A DNA stretch of 64,000 nucleotides from Streptomyces sp. A3M-1-3 (GCF_024213665.1 NZ_JANAVP010000005.1:244014-308013), one strand, 5' to 3'. Counted from the first letter of the stretch, positions 51,465-63,944 are shown. Notes: generated by a model from the sequence alone, not told the origin. Made by a program: numbers and translations.

Positions 51465-52595
51465 GTGAAGATCCGGGTGGAGCGCGATGTACTCGCGGAG
51501 GCGGTGGCGTGGGCGGCCCGTAGCCTCCCGGCCCGTCCGCCGGTGCCCGTCCTCGCGGGCCTGCTTCTGAAGGCGCAGGACGGCACTCTCAGCCTCTCCG
51601 GCTTCGACTACGAGGTGTCGGCGCGGGTCTCGGTGGAGGCGGATGTGGAGGAGGACGGCACCGTCCTCGTCTCCGGCCGGCTGCTCGCCGACATCTGCCG
51701 TGCCCTCCCCAACCGGCCGGTGGAGATTTCCACAGACGGTGTACGGGCGGTCGTGGTCTGCGGTTCCTCGCGGTTCACACTCCACACGCTGCCTGTGGAG
51801 GAGTACCCGACGCTGCCCGAGATGCCGACCGCGACCGGCACGGTGCCCGGTGAGGTCTTCGCCTCCGCGGCCGCCCAGGTGGCCATCGCCGCCGGGCGCG
51901 ACGACACGCTGCCGGTGCTGACCGGCGTACGGATCGAGATCGAGGGCGACACGGTCACCCTGGCGTCCACCGATCGCTACCGCTTCGCGGTGCGTGAGTT
52001 CCGGTGGAAGCCGGAGAACCCGGACGCGTCCGCGGTCGCGCTGGTGCCCGCGAAGACGTTGCTGGACACGGCGAAGGCGCTGACCAGTGGTGACACGGTC
52101 ACGCTGGCTCTCTCCGGCTCGGGTGCGGGTGAGGGTCTGATCGGTTTCGAGGGTGCCGGCCGCCGCACCACGACGCGGCTGCTCGAGGGTGACCTGCCCA
52201 AGTACCGGACTCTCTTCCCGACCGAGTTCAACTCGATCGCGGTCATCGAGACAGCTCCGTTCGTCGAGGCGGTCAAGCGTGTGGCGCTGGTGGCCGAGCG
52301 GAACACTCCGGTTCGGCTCAGCTTCGAGCAGGGTGTGCTCATCCTCGAGGCCGGTTCCAGTGACGATGCGCAGGCTGTGGAGCGCGTCGACGCCAAGCTC
52401 GAGGGCGACGACATCTCGATCGCCTTCAACCCGACGTTCCTGCTGGACGGGCTGAGCGCGATCGACTCGCCGGTCGCGCAGCTGTCGTTCACCACGTCGA
52501 CCAAGCCGGCGCTCCTGAGCGGTCGGCCGGCTGCGGATGCCGAGGTGGATGAGGCGTACAAGTACCTGATCATGCCGGTGCGGCTCTCGGGCTGA
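51465..52595 (+). CDS. dnaN: DNA polymerase III sliding clamp (beta subunit)
   Basis: 376 residues from GTG at 51465 (AGGAGG upstream). Three clamp domains are seen: MKIRVERDVLAEAVAWAARSLPARPPVPVLAGLLLKA, GVRIEIEGDTVTLASTDRYRFAVREF and LFEQGVL-like FEQGVLILEAGSSD with the C-terminal YKYLIMPVRL. First gene after oriC in the replication direction; its own terminator follows. Confidence 0.98.
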   Translation: MKIRVERDVLAEAVAWAARSLPARPPVPVLAGLLLKAQDGTLSLSGFDYEVSARVSVEADVEEDGTVLVSGRLLADICRALPNRPVEISTDGVRAVVVCGSSRFTLHTLPVEEYPTLPEMPTATGTVPGEVFASAAAQVAIAAGRDDTLPVLTGVRIEIEGDTVTLASTDRYRFAVREFRWKPENPDASAVALVPAKTLLDTAKALTSGDTVTLALSGSGAGEGLIGFEGAGRRTTTRLLEGDLPKYRTLFPTEFNSIAVIETAPFVEAVKRVALVAERNTPVRLSFEQGVLILEAGSSDDAQAVERVDAKLEGDDISIAFNPTFLLDGLSAIDSPVAQLSFTTSTKPALLSGRPAADAEVDEAYKYLIMPVRLSG

Positions 52596-52637
52596 CCGGG
52601 CCGACCAGGCCGACCTGTCTCGGCCTGTCGTCGCAGG

Positions 52638-52672
52638 TCAGGCCCGGTTTCTGACGTACGAGCCGGGCCTGA
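52638..52672. terminator. dnaN terminator
   Basis: TCAGGCCCGG and CCGGGCCTGA around a 15-base loop, 42 bases after dnaN. Confidence 0.7.
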
Positions 52673-52761
52673 GCCCTCCCGTCGGGCCGCTGCTACGGGC
52701 TACGGGCCGGGCGTAGGCTCGGACTCGGGTACGAATCGCCTCAACGCTTAAGGAACCACTG

Positions 52762-53640
52762 ATGGAGCTCGGTCTCGTCGGTCTCGGCAAGATGGGCGGC
52801 AACATGCGCGAGCGCATTCGCCGTGCAGGCCACACCGTCATCGGATACGACCGCAACCCGGACGTAGCTGATGTCCACAGCCTCGAGGAGCTTGTGGGCA
52901 AGCTCAAGGGCCCGCGTGTGGTGTGGGTGATGGTGCCGGCGGGTGCGGCGACCCAGTCCACTGTCGATGAGCTGGCTGAGTTGCTGGCTCCGGGTGATGT
53001 CGTCGTGGATGGCGGGAACTCTCGCTGGACGGACGATGAGAAGCACGCTGTGGAGCTGGGCGTGAAGGGCATCGGGTTTGTCGACTGCGGTGTCTCGGGT
53101 GGCGTGTGGGGCCTGGAGAACGGCTATGCGCTGATGTACGGCGGTGACGCCGAGAACGTTGCCAAGGTGCAGCCGGTCTTCGACGCCCTCAAGCCGGCGG
53201 GTGATTTCGGCGCGGTTCACGCGGGCAAGGTCGGTGCCGGGCACTTCGCGAAGATGGTTCACAACGGCATCGAGTACGCCATGATGCAGGCCTATGCCGA
53301 GGGCTGGGAGCTGCTGGAGAAGGTCGACTCGGTGACGGATGTCCGGGAGGTCTTCCGCTCCTGGCAGGAGGGCACGGTCATCCGTTCGTGGCTGCTCGAC
53401 CTGGCGGTCAACGCGCTGGACCAGGATGAGCACCTCGAACAGCTGCGCGGTTTCGCCGCTGACTCGGGTGAGGGCCGGTGGACGGTCGAGGCTGCGATCG
53501 ACAATGCGGTGCCGCTGCCCGCGATCACGGCTTCGTTGTTCGCGCGCTTCGCGTCGCGTCAGGACGACTCCCCGCAGATGAAGATGATCGCGGCACTGCG
53601 CAACCAGTTCGGTGGTCATGCGGTCGAGCCCAAGCAGTAG
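52762..53640 (+). CDS. gnd: 6-phosphogluconate dehydrogenase, decarboxylating (short form)
   Basis: 292 residues, the short actinobacterial/NAD-type form (the long form has about 470). It oxidises 6-phosphogluconate to ribulose-5-phosphate. N-terminal GLVGLGKMGGNMRERIRRAGHTVIGYDRNPD binds the cofactor (the Asp-Arg after the second strand fits NAD or mixed use). DGGNSRWTDDEKHAVELGVKGIGFVDCGVSGGVWGLENGYALMYGG and KMVHNGIEYAMMQAYAEGWELL are catalytic motifs. A fixed resident between dnaN and recF in Streptomyces. Confidence 0.95.
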   Translation: MELGLVGLGKMGGNMRERIRRAGHTVIGYDRNPDVADVHSLEELVGKLKGPRVVWVMVPAGAATQSTVDELAELLAPGDVVVDGGNSRWTDDEKHAVELGVKGIGFVDCGVSGGVWGLENGYALMYGGDAENVAKVQPVFDALKPAGDFGAVHAGKVGAGHFAKMVHNGIEYAMMQAYAEGWELLEKVDSVTDVREVFRSWQEGTVIRSWLLDLAVNALDQDEHLEQLRGFAADSGEGRWTVEAAIDNAVPLPAITASLFARFASRQDDSPQMKMIAALRNQFGGHAVEPKQ

Positions 53641-53694
53641 CGCACGCGCAGTAACGAATCAGCTGAGGCAGCCGGGGGAGGTCGGCGCACACCC

Positions 53695-54825
53695 ATGCAT
53701 GTATCGCATCTGTCGCTGGCCGACTTCCGCTCGTACGCCCGGGTCGAGGTCCCGCTCGACCCGGGCGTCACCGTTTTTGTCGGTCCGAACGGTCAGGGCA
53801 AGACGAATCTCGTCGAGGCGGTCGGCTACCTGGCGACGCTGGGCAGTCACCGGGTTTCGTCGGATGCTCCCCTGGTACGGATGGGGGCGGACCGCGCGGT
53901 CATTCGCGCCGCTGTGGTGCAGGGCGAGCGGCAGCAGCTGGTGGAGTTGGAGCTGAATCCGGGCCGGGCCAATCGGGCGCGGATCAATAGGTCTTCGCAG
54001 GTCAGGCCCCGTGATGTGCTGGGGATCGTGCGGACTGTGCTGTTCGCGCCGGAGGATTTGGCGCTGGTCAAGGGTGATCCGGGTGAGCGTCGGCGATTCC
54101 TGGACGAGTTGATCACGGCGCGTTCGCCGCGGATGGCTGCGGTTCGGTCGGACTACGAGCGTGTGCTGAAGCAGCGGAACACGTTGCTGAAGTCGGCGGC
54201 GATGGCTCGTCGGCATGGTGGGCGCGGGGTGGATCTGTCGACGCTGGATGTGTGGGATCAGCATCTGGGGCGGGTGGGCGCGGAGCTGCTGGCGCAGCGG
54301 CTCGATCTGATCGCGACGATTGCGCCGCTGGCGGACAAGGCGTATGAGCAGCTTGCGCCTGGTGGTGGGCCGGTGGCGTTCGAGTACCGCAGCTCTGTGG
54401 GCGGCGGGCTGCCGGGGGTTCATTCGCGTGAGGAGCTGTACGAGCAGCTGCTCGCGGCGCTGTTGGATGCGCGTAAGCAGGAGATCGAGCGGGGGGTGAC
54501 CCTGGTGGGGCCGCACCGGGACGATCTGGTGCTGAAGCTGGGGCAGCTGCCTGCGAAGGGCTATGCGAGCCATGGGGAGTCCTGGTCGTACGCGTTGTCG
54601 TTGCGGCTGGCGTCGTACGACCTGCTGCGTGCCGAGGGCAATGAGCCGGTGCTGGTGCTGGATGACGTGTTCGCCGAGCTGGATGTGCGCCGGCGGGAGC
54701 GGCTGGCTGAGCTGGTGGCGCCGGGTGAGCAGGTGCTGGTGACGGCGGCTGTGGACGACGATGTGCCGATTGTGCTGGCCGGTGCGCGGTTTGCGGTGGC
54801 CGGGGGCGAGGTGAGCCGGGCGTGA
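53695..54825 (+). CDS. recF: DNA replication/repair protein RecF
   Basis: 376 residues. SMC-like ATPase that loads RecA at gaps. Walker A GPNGQGKT (30-37), signature and Walker B in [42 protein letters not shown] are present. Starts 54 bases after gnd. Its stop overlaps the DUF721 GTG by 4 bases. Confidence 0.97.
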   Translation: MHVSHLSLADFRSYARVEVPLDPGVTVFVGPNGQGKTNLVEAVGYLATLGSHRVSSDAPLVRMGADRAVIRAAVVQGERQQLVELELNPGRANRARINRSSQVRPRDVLGIVRTVLFAPEDLALVKGDPGERRRFLDELITARSPRMAAVRSDYERVLKQRNTLLKSAAMARRHGGRGVDLSTLDVWDQHLGRVGAELLAQRLDLIATIAPLADKAYEQLAPGGGPVAFEYRSSVGGGLPGVHSREELYEQLLAALLDARKQEIERGVTLVGPHRDDLVLKLGQLPAKGYASHGESWSYALSLRLASYDLLRAEGNEPVLVLDDVFAELDVRRRERLAELVAPGEQVLVTAAVDDDVPIVLAGARFAVAGGEVSRA

Positions 54826-55370
54826 GTGGTGAGTCTGGTGGGGCGGTTGGTCCGCGGAGGGTGCCGGAGGCGTCCGGGGTGGATCTGGCGCGTCAGGCGC
54901 TGGCGGCGGCGAAGGAGCAGGCGCGGGCCCGTGGGGCTGCGGCGCAGCAGAAGAAGCAGGCCAGGCGCGGTGGGTTGCGGTCGGGCGCGCGGGCGGACGG
55001 CCGGGATCCGTTGCAGCTCGGGGCGGCGCTGGAGCGGCTGAAGACGGAGCGCGGCTGGGAGATGCCGATGGCCGTGGGCGGGGTGATGGGGCGGTGGCCG
55101 GAGATCGTCGGGGACGATCTGGCGAAGCATTGTGTTCCGCTGCGGTACGACGACGATCCTGCTGAGCGGGTGCTGACGGTGCAGTGTGATTCGACGGCGT
55201 GGGCGACGCAGCTGCGGTTGCTGGCGCCGCAGTTGGTGGCGCGGCTGAATGCGGATCTGGGTCAGGGGACCGTACGGCTGATCAAGGTGCTGGGGCCTGG
55301 GGGGCCGGCGCGTCGGTTCGGGCCGTTGCGGGCGCCGGGGAGTACGGGGCCGGGCGACACATACGGCTGA
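54822..55370 (+). CDS. DUF721 (DciA-like) protein
   Basis: 182 residues from GTG. The N-terminal half is Ala/Arg-rich; the DUF721 domain follows ([66 protein letters not shown]). DUF721 includes DciA, the ancestral DnaB loader/operator, so this is a good candidate for the DnaB helicase-loading factor of this organism; the role is inferred from family and context (recF-gyrB). Confidence 0.9.
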   Translation: MSGESGGAVGPRRVPEASGVDLARQALAAAKEQARARGAAAQQKKQARRGGLRSGARADGRDPLQLGAALERLKTERGWEMPMAVGGVMGRWPEIVGDDLAKHCVPLRYDDDPAERVLTVQCDSTAWATQLRLLAPQLVARLNADLGQGTVRLIKVLGPGGPARRFGPLRAPGSTGPGDTYG

Positions 55371-57983
<2,613 letters not shown>

Positions 57984-58025
57984 GTCGGTCTGTCGCTGAC
58001 CGCCCTGAAAGGATTTTGACCAGCA

Positions 58026-60614
58026 ATGGCCGACGAGAACATTCCTGCCACCACTGAAGAAGAAGAGCCGGCCGTGCGGATCGAGCCGGTCGGGCTCGAA
58101 ACGGAGATGCAGCGCTCGTATCTCGACTACGCGATGTCCGTCATCGTGTCGCGTGCGCTGCCCGACGTCCGGGACGGTCTGAAGCCCGTCCACCGCCGGG
58201 TGCTGTACGCGATGTACGACGGCGGGTACCGGCCCGAGAAGGGCTTCTACAAGTGCGCCCGTGTCGTCGGTGACGTCATGGGTACGTACCACCCGCACGG
58301 TGACTCCTCGATCTACGACGCACTGGTGCGGCTCGCGCAGCCGTGGTCGATGCGGATGCCGCTGGTGGACTCCAACGGCAACTTCGGCTCTCCGGGCAAC
58401 GACCCGGCTGCCGCCATGCGGTACACCGAGTGCAAGATGATCCCGCTGTCGATGGAGATGCTCCGGGACATCGACGAGGAGACCGTCGACTTCCAGGACA
58501 ACTACGACGGCCGTAACCAGGAGCCGACGGTTCTGCCGGCCCGCTTCCCGAACCTGCTGATCAACGGTTCGGCGGGTATCGCGGTCGGTATGGCGACGAA
58601 CATCCCGCCGCACAACCTGCGTGAGGTCGCGGCGGGTGCGCAGTGGGCGCTGGAGCACCCGGAGGCCACGCACGAGGAGCTGCTGGACGCGCTCATCGAG
58701 CGGATCAAGGGCCCGGACTTCCCGACCGGTGCGCTGGTGGTGGGCCGCAAGGGCATCGAGGAGGCGTACCGGACGGGCCGCGGCTCGATCACGATGCGTG
58801 CGGTGGTCGAGGTCGAGGAGATCCAGAACCGGCAGTGTCTGGTGGTGACGGAGCTTCCGTACCAGACGAACCCGGACAATCTTGCTCAGAAGATTGCCGA
58901 CCTGGTGAAGGACGGCAAGATCGGCGGGATCGCGGACGTCCGTGACGAGACGTCCTCGCGGACCGGCCAGCGCCTGGTCATCGTGCTGAAGCGGGACGCG
59001 GTCGCCAAGGTCGTACTGAACAACCTCTACAAGCACACCGATCTGCAGTCGAACTTCGGCGCGAACATGCTGGCGCTCGTCGACGGGGTGCCGCGCACGC
59101 TCTCGCTGGACGCGTTCATCCGGCACTGGGTGCACCACCAGATCGAGGTCATCGTCCGGCGTACGAAGTTCCGCCTGCGCAAGGCGGAGGAGCGGGCGCA
59201 CATTCTGCGCGGTCTGCTCAAGGCGCTGGACGCGATCGACGACGTCATCGCGCTGATCCGGCGCAGTGACACGGTCGAGCAGGCGCGTGAGGGCCTGATG
59301 GGCCTGCTGTCGATCGACGAGATCCAGGCGAACGCGATCCTGGAGATGCAGCTGCGCCGGCTGGCCGCCCTGGAGCGGCAGAAGATCGTCGCCGAGCACG
59401 ACGAACTGCAGGCGAAGATCAATGAGTACAACGCGATCCTGGCCTCGCCGGAGCGGCAGCGCGGGATCGTCAGCGAGGAGCTGGCGGCGATCGTCGAGAA
59501 GTTCGGCGACGACCGGCGCTCGAAGCTGGTGCCTTTCGACGGTGACATGTCCATCGAGGACCTGATCGCCGAGGAGGACATCGTCGTCACGATCACGCGG
59601 GGCGGCTACGTCAAGCGGACGAAGACCGAGGACTACCGCTCGCAGAAGCGGGGCGGCAAGGGTGTGCGCGGTACGAAGCTGAAGCAGGACGACATCGTCG
59701 ACCACTTCTTCGTTTCGACGACGCACCACTGGCTGCTGTTCTTCACCAACAAGGGCCGGGTCTACCGGGCCAAGGCGTACGAGCTGCCGGACGCCGGCCG
59801 GGATGCGCGCGGGCAGCATGTCGCGAACCTGCTGGCGTTCCAGCCGGATGAGCAGATTGCCGAGATTCTGGCGATCCGCGACTACGAGGCCGCGCCGTAC
59901 CTGGTGCTCGCCACGAAGGCGGGTCTGGTGAAGAAGACGTCGCTGAAGGATTACGACTCGCCGCGTTCCGGTGGTGTCATCGCGATCAATCTCCGGGAGA
60001 CGGAGACCGGCGGTGACGATGAGCTGATCGGTGCGGAGCTGGTGTCGGCGGAGGACGATCTGCTGCTCATCAGCAGGAAGGCGCAGTCGATCCGGTTCAC
60101 CGCAACGGACGAGGCTCTGCGTCCGATGGGGCGGGCGACGTCGGGCGTCAAGGGGATGAGTTTCCGTGAGGGAGACGAACTGCTCTCGATGAATGTCGTC
60201 CGGCCCGGTACGTTCGTGTTCACCGCAACCGATGGTGGGTACGCGAAGCGGACCAACGTGGACGAGTACCGCGTTCAGGGTCGTGGTGGGCTGGGTATCA
60301 AGGCCGCCAAGATCGTGGAGGACAGGGGCTCGCTGGTCGGCGCGCTGGTGGTCGAGGAGACGGATGAGATCCTCGCCATCACGCTCGGCGGTGGTGTGAT
60401 TCGTACGCGAGTCAACGAAGTCAGGGAGACGGGCCGTGACACCATGGGCGTCCAGCTGATCAACCTGGGCAAGCGCGATGCCGTTGTCGGTATCGCACGT
60501 AACGCCGAGGCCGGGCGCGAGGCTGAAGAGGTCGAGGGGACCGAAGACGCCGAGGGCGACGTGGCCGAGGCCGCCGAGGGCACCCAGCCCTCGGCCGGGG
60601 AGCACGAGGAGTAG
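58026..60614 (+). CDS. gyrA: DNA gyrase subunit A
   Basis: 862 residues. The catalytic Tyr is Y133 ([11 protein letters not shown]). The quinolone region [14 protein letters not shown] is wild type (Ser94, Asp98). The C-terminal pinwheel has six repeats; the GyrA box is present as [10 protein letters not shown]. An acidic tail ends the protein. In operon with gyrB and followed 3 bases later by the DUF3566 gene. Confidence 0.98.
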   Translation: MADENIPATTEEEEPAVRIEPVGLETEMQRSYLDYAMSVIVSRALPDVRDGLKPVHRRVLYAMYDGGYRPEKGFYKCARVVGDVMGTYHPHGDSSIYDALVRLAQPWSMRMPLVDSNGNFGSPGNDPAAAMRYTECKMIPLSMEMLRDIDEETVDFQDNYDGRNQEPTVLPARFPNLLINGSAGIAVGMATNIPPHNLREVAAGAQWALEHPEATHEELLDALIERIKGPDFPTGALVVGRKGIEEAYRTGRGSITMRAVVEVEEIQNRQCLVVTELPYQTNPDNLAQKIADLVKDGKIGGIADVRDETSSRTGQRLVIVLKRDAVAKVVLNNLYKHTDLQSNFGANMLALVDGVPRTLSLDAFIRHWVHHQIEVIVRRTKFRLRKAEERAHILRGLLKALDAIDDVIALIRRSDTVEQAREGLMGLLSIDEIQANAILEMQLRRLAALERQKIVAEHDELQAKINEYNAILASPERQRGIVSEELAAIVEKFGDDRRSKLVPFDGDMSIEDLIAEEDIVVTITRGGYVKRTKTEDYRSQKRGGKGVRGTKLKQDDIVDHFFVSTTHHWLLFFTNKGRVYRAKAYELPDAGRDARGQHVANLLAFQPDEQIAEILAIRDYEAAPYLVLATKAGLVKKTSLKDYDSPRSGGVIAINLRETETGGDDELIGAELVSAEDDLLLISRKAQSIRFTATDEALRPMGRATSGVKGMSFREGDELLSMNVVRPGTFVFTATDGGYAKRTNVDEYRVQGRGGLGIKAAKIVEDRGSLVGALVVEETDEILAITLGGGVIRTRVNEVRETGRDTMGVQLINLGKRDAVVGIARNAEAGREAEEVEGTEDAEGDVAEAAEGTQPSAGEHEE

Positions 60615-60617
60615 ATC

Positions 60618-61268
60618 GTGAGTGGAGCCACGGGCGCCGGAGCGGCCGCTTCCGGAGCGAAAGGTGCCCGTGGCCCTGCCGCGGACTCCCAGGGGGGAAC
60701 CGTGACGGACACCCGAGAACCGCAGTCCGCTGCTGCGCAGTCCGCTGCTGCTCAGCCGGCGGCCGCGCAGCCGGCCGGGCAGCAGCCGTACCACCCGCCG
60801 CAGGCGTACGCGGCGCCGGCCGGGCCGGGGGCCACGCAGGGCGGTCAGCAGGGTGCTGCGGTGCGTCGGCCGCGTACGGGGGCGCGTACGGTGCCCCGCA
60901 CCCGTAAGGCGCGGCTGCGGGTGGCCAAGGCCGACCCGTGGTCGGTGATGAAGGTCAGCTTCCTGCTGTCGATCGCACTGGGGATCTGCACGGTTGTAGC
61001 GTCCGCGGTGCTGTGGATGGTGATGGACGCGATGGGTGTGTTCTCCACCGTCGGCGGGACGATCAGCGAGGCCACCGGCTCGAACGAGAGCAATGGGTTC
61101 GATCTGCAGTCGTTCCTGTCGCTGCCGCGGGTGCTGCTCTTCACTTCGGTGATCGCGGTGATCGATGTGGTGCTGGCCACGGCCCTGGCGACGCTGGGCG
61201 CGTTCATCTACAACCTGTCGGCCGGGTTCGTGGGCGGTGTCGAGCTGACGCTCGCCGAGGACGAGTAG
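60618..61268 (+). CDS. DUF3566 membrane protein
   Basis: 216 residues. A low-complexity Ala/Gln/Pro-rich N-terminus (three SAAAQ-type repeats) leads to the DUF3566 domain: RKARLRVAKADPWSVMKVSFLLSIALGICTVVASAVLWMVMDAMGVFSTV, then LLFTSVIAVIDVVLATALATLGAFIYNLSAGFVGGVELTL, two membrane helices. It follows gyrA in essentially all actinobacteria (mycobacterial homologue CwsA-region protein); function not firmly known. Confidence 0.92.
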   Translation: MSGATGAGAAASGAKGARGPAADSQGGTVTDTREPQSAAAQSAAAQPAAAQPAGQQPYHPPQAYAAPAGPGATQGGQQGAAVRRPRTGARTVPRTRKARLRVAKADPWSVMKVSFLLSIALGICTVVASAVLWMVMDAMGVFSTVGGTISEATGSNESNGFDLQSFLSLPRVLLFTSVIAVIDVVLATALATLGAFIYNLSAGFVGGVELTLAEDE

Positions 61269-61339
61269 CCCTCGTCCCGAGGGGGCCGGAACCGATTTTG
61301 GGACTGGCCGCCAGGTGCGCTAATCTTCAGGGGCAGCGC

Positions 61340-61413
61340 GGGGCTATAGCTCAGTTGGTTAGAGCGCATCCCTGATAAGGATGAGGCCACAGGTTCAAAT
61401 CCTGTTAGCCCCA
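61340..61413 (+). tRNA. tRNA-Ile (GAT anticodon)
   Basis: 74 bases. The acceptor stem is GGGGCTA / TAGCCCC with discriminator A. The D-arm is GCTC..GAGC, the anticodon arm CATCC-CTGATAA-GGATG with anticodon GAT, and the T-arm CAGG-TTCAAAT-CCTG. The genome gives ACC rather than CCA after the acceptor stem, so CCA is added by the enzyme at 30.4-31.9 kb. Directly after the gyrase operon, as in other Streptomyces. Confidence 0.97.
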
Positions 61414-61435
61414 CCGCAGACCTGATGCAGGTCAG

Positions 61436-61467
61436 AGGCCCGGTAGATCTCACGATCTACCGGGCCT
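61436..61467 (+). terminator. Terminator after tRNA-Ile
   Basis: A 13-bp stem (AGGCCCGGTAGAT / ATCTACCGGGCCT) with a 6-base loop, followed by TCT. Confidence 0.85.
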
Positions 61468-61588
61468 TCTACATATCTTGATCTTGAGAACCCGCTACTA
61501 GTCCGTAACTCCATCGGTGCCCTGGCTGTAATCGGTCACGCGTGCCAGTCCCAAACTTCAGTGCCGCCGTCTACTGTGTGCAGCGCGA

Positions 61589-61621
61589 CGCCCCCCTACC
61601 GAATGCACCGGTAGGGGGGCG
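61589..61621. terminator. Terminator downstream of the peptide gene
   Basis: A 13-bp stem (CGCCCCCCTACCG / CGGTAGGGGGGCG) with loop AATGCAC, 66 bases after the minus-strand peptide gene. Confidence 0.75.
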
Positions 61622-61686
61622 CGTCTTCCGACCAGGGCCTCCCGAGCACCCAGCCGGGGTCTTGTGGCCGACTTGCGGAAGCTCGG

Positions 61687-61899
61687 TCATCCCCAGCCGA
61701 CGTCGTCGTTGGGCACTGCGGGCGTCGGAGGGGTTGTCGGGAGGGCTGGCGGGGCGCCCCAGCCGACGTCTCCCTCTGCGGCCTCTGCCTGCATGGTGCG
61801 CGCGGTCTCGGGCGATTCTGAGGGCCCCGGCGGCATGATCGCGACGAGGGCCAGCAGAAGCGGAGCTGCCGCGGCGAGGCAAGCTCGGAACTTGGTCAT
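61687..61899 (-). CDS. Small secreted peptide precursor with two DVGWG motifs
   Basis: 70 residues; ATG at 61899 with AAAGGA 6 bases upstream. A Sec-type signal is visible (KFRACLAAAAPLLLALVAIM, residues 3-22) with no lipobox at the right place. The remainder is Pro/Ala/Thr-rich and contains DVGWG twice, at 44-48 and as the very last residues 66-70. It is divergent from a LuxR-type regulator (157 bp apart), and a strong terminator follows, so it is a self-contained unit. I recognise no characterised family. A processed export signal is one reading; a short exported structural or antimicrobial peptide is another. Confidence 0.65.
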   Translation of the reverse strand: MTKFRACLAAAAPLLLALVAIMPPGPSESPETARTMQAEAAEGDVGWGAPPALPTTPPTPAVPNDDVGWG

Positions 61900-62056
61900 A
61901 CCGGTCCTTTCGCGGGGGCGACACGGCGAACATAGAACGTTGGTGCGACTCGGTGTTACGGAACGTAGGCTGCCATGTGTGCACAGGGAGATCCAGGACG
62001 AACACTGTGCGAGAACCTGCACGTTCGGATATACGCACACTCAACAGGGGGAATTC

Positions 62057-63046
62057 ATGGGCGAATTGGGCGAGGGTAATCGTCCGGGCGATGCCCTGCC
62101 GCTCTCTCCGGAAGACCTCGACACGTACAAACGCATAGCTGCCGATGAGGGAGTCCCCGACGGCGCCCCGATCGATCGCCTCATCGCCCTCGGGCTGGTC
62201 GTCGAGGATCCCTACCGCCCCCATCGACACATCGCCCTCGACCCACGCGCCGTTGCCCAGCGCCTCCTGGTGACCGAACAGGCTGCCCTCTCCCAGGCGG
62301 TCGAGCGTCTGGCCCAGGTCCCCGCCCTGGAGGCGTTGACAGTGGACTTCGATCCCCACCGGCTGTACGGCGGTCCCGGATCGGAATTCCTGCCCAGCAA
62401 GCGACAGATGAACGCCCGGATCGGTGACGTTACCGGCAAGGCCACCAAGGAGCTGTACACAGCGCAACCGGACTCGCCTAGCGACCGCGACCCCGAGATC
62501 CAGAAGCTAGGGACCTCACGCACCCGCGACGCGCTTGAGCGAGGCGCGCAGTTGAAGTCCCTGTTCCACTCCACTGCGCACGCTCACGAACAGACCAGGG
62601 AGTACGTAGCCGACGTTATGAAGGCCGGCGCAGACGTCCGCGCCTACGCGGGGCCGTTCCCCCGAATGGTAATCGTCGACCGCCGGCACCTGTTCATCGA
62701 CAACTACGTCGTGGAGGGAGCCGAGTCCAACTCGGGATGGCACGTCTTCGACCGTAGTGCCGTGATGTGGGCCCGAGCCGTCTTCACCCTCTTCTGGGAG
62801 CTCGCAACACGCTGGCAAGAGTTCGACCCCATGCCGGCCGACTCGGTCCTCAATGAGCGGCAGCTCGTCATCCTTTGCCAGCTGGACGCTGGCTATCTCC
62901 AGCATCAGGTCGGACAGCGGGTGGGGATGAGCGATCGGCTGATCAACAAGGAGCTGGCCAATGCGCGAGCGGCGCTGGGGCTGAGCTCGACCAATCAACT
63001 CATGGCCTGGTACGGACGCTGGACGGCAGGTTCTGGGCGGGCGTAA
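62057..63046 (+). CDS. LuxR-type regulator with TrmB/PLD-like sensor part
   Basis: 329 residues; ATG at 62057 follows AGGGGGA. The C-terminal GerE/LuxR helix-turn-helix reads LNERQLVILCQLDAGYLQHQVGQRVGMSDRLINKELANARAALGLSSTNQLMAWYGRW. The N-terminus resembles a TrmB-like winged helix (PEDLDTYKRIAADEGVPDGAPIDRLIALGLV). The middle (RDALERGAQLKSLFHSTAHAHEQTREYVADVMKAGADVRAYAGPFPRMVIVDRRHLFIDN) resembles the PLD-like effector domain of TrmB proteins. It is divergent from the DVGWG peptide gene and may respond to it. The domain reading is by eye and moderate. Confidence 0.75.
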   Translation: MGELGEGNRPGDALPLSPEDLDTYKRIAADEGVPDGAPIDRLIALGLVVEDPYRPHRHIALDPRAVAQRLLVTEQAALSQAVERLAQVPALEALTVDFDPHRLYGGPGSEFLPSKRQMNARIGDVTGKATKELYTAQPDSPSDRDPEIQKLGTSRTRDALERGAQLKSLFHSTAHAHEQTREYVADVMKAGADVRAYAGPFPRMVIVDRRHLFIDNYVVEGAESNSGWHVFDRSAVMWARAVFTLFWELATRWQEFDPMPADSVLNERQLVILCQLDAGYLQHQVGQRVGMSDRLINKELANARAALGLSSTNQLMAWYGRWTAGSGRA

Positions 63047-63233
63047 GTCAGAGCAGGCCTGCCGCCGATGAGACCGCGTCACGTCGAGGGTGAGCCAGCC
63101 TTGGGAAATGGTCAGCAGCGCGGGTGGCCGCCGCGGCATGGGCAGCAATCACGAAGCCGCCCACTTAAACGTGATCAAAGAATGTAGGTTTTACAGTACA
63201 GATATTCGAAGATGATCGAACCAGCGTGGTGGG

Positions 63234-63470
63234 GTGCCACCGAACCCCCAACCCGACTGGGTCGTCGTCCGCCGCCGGGCAATCGGGGATCAGATCAGGG
63301 CCGCACGGATACACGCCAACTTGACGCAGCAGAGAGTGGCCGAGACGGCCGGCCTCGACCGGCCCTCGCTCAACCGAATCGAGCAGGGGCACGTAGCCCC
63401 ACGCATCGACACCCTCATCCGCATCGCCGATGCCGTCGGCGTACCCCTGGCGACCTTCATACGGCAATAG
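63234..63470 (+). CDS. XRE-family helix-turn-helix regulator
   Basis: 78 residues from GTG at 63234. A single HTH_3: AIGDQIRAARIHANLTQQRVAETAGLDRPSLNRIEQGHVAPRIDTLIRIADAVGVPLATF. The size is that of small phage- or plasmid-type repressors and antitoxins. Convergent with the gene at 63480-63857, 9 bases between stops. Confidence 0.85.
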   Translation: MPPNPQPDWVVVRRRAIGDQIRAARIHANLTQQRVAETAGLDRPSLNRIEQGHVAPRIDTLIRIADAVGVPLATFIRQ

Positions 63471-63479
63471 CCCTGAGCC

Positions 63480-63857
63480 TCACTCGAACGCGAATCGCCC
63501 CGTACGCAAGACCATGTGGTTGGCGAAGAGCGCGTCCAAGCCGAACTCGCGGCCAAGGGGAGCGCTCCACTTCGCGTCGGGCAGATCTTGATGCGCGGGG
63601 GCTTTGACGGTGCGGGCACGGCTGCACTGGGTGAGGATCCATCGCGCCTGCGCCTGGCCGGGCGGCGGGTTGGTGAACATGCTCGCCGCGAGCCGCCACA
63701 GGTGATCGCCGGTTGCGGTGTCGGGGGCGATGACTCCGACGACGGCGACGTCGCCGAGACCGCGGGCGTCGCTCGACTGTGTGGTGTAGGCGACGGTGAG
63801 TCCCTCGAGGGGGAAGACGGTGACGCGGCTGCGTCCGGCGAGTTCGGTAGTGGCCAC
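63480..63857 (-). CDS. Protein of unknown function
   Basis: 125 residues from a GTG at 63857; an in-frame TAG about 90 bases upstream limits any extension. Sequence: a beta-rich first half (RVTVFPLEGLTVAYTTQSSD...GDVAVVGVIAPD), then HLWRLAASMFTNPPPGQAQARWILTQCSRART and a helical end. I recognise no domain. Convergent with the XRE gene; a shared toxin/antitoxin or immunity role is possible but unsupported. Confidence 0.55.
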   Translation of the reverse strand: MATTELAGRSRVTVFPLEGLTVAYTTQSSDARGLGDVAVVGVIAPDTATGDHLWRLAASMFTNPPPGQAQARWILTQCSRARTVKAPAHQDLPDAKWSAPLGREFGLDALFANHMVLRTGRFAFE

Positions 63858-63926
63858 CAGCTGGTCCGTTCTGTGTCGAATGGGCGGGCCGCTGGCGTAG
63901 CGACCCGCCCTGGGGTGGGTCAGCTA

Positions 63927-63944
63927 GGGTCTGTTGCGAAAGTG
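63927..63944 (+). repeat. Possible IS terminus at the window edge
   Basis: GGGTCTGTTGCGAAAGTG, preceded by CTA. It resembles terminal repeats of several actinobacterial insertion sequences (GGxxCTGTTGCAAA-type). The rest of any element lies beyond the window. Confidence 0.3.
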
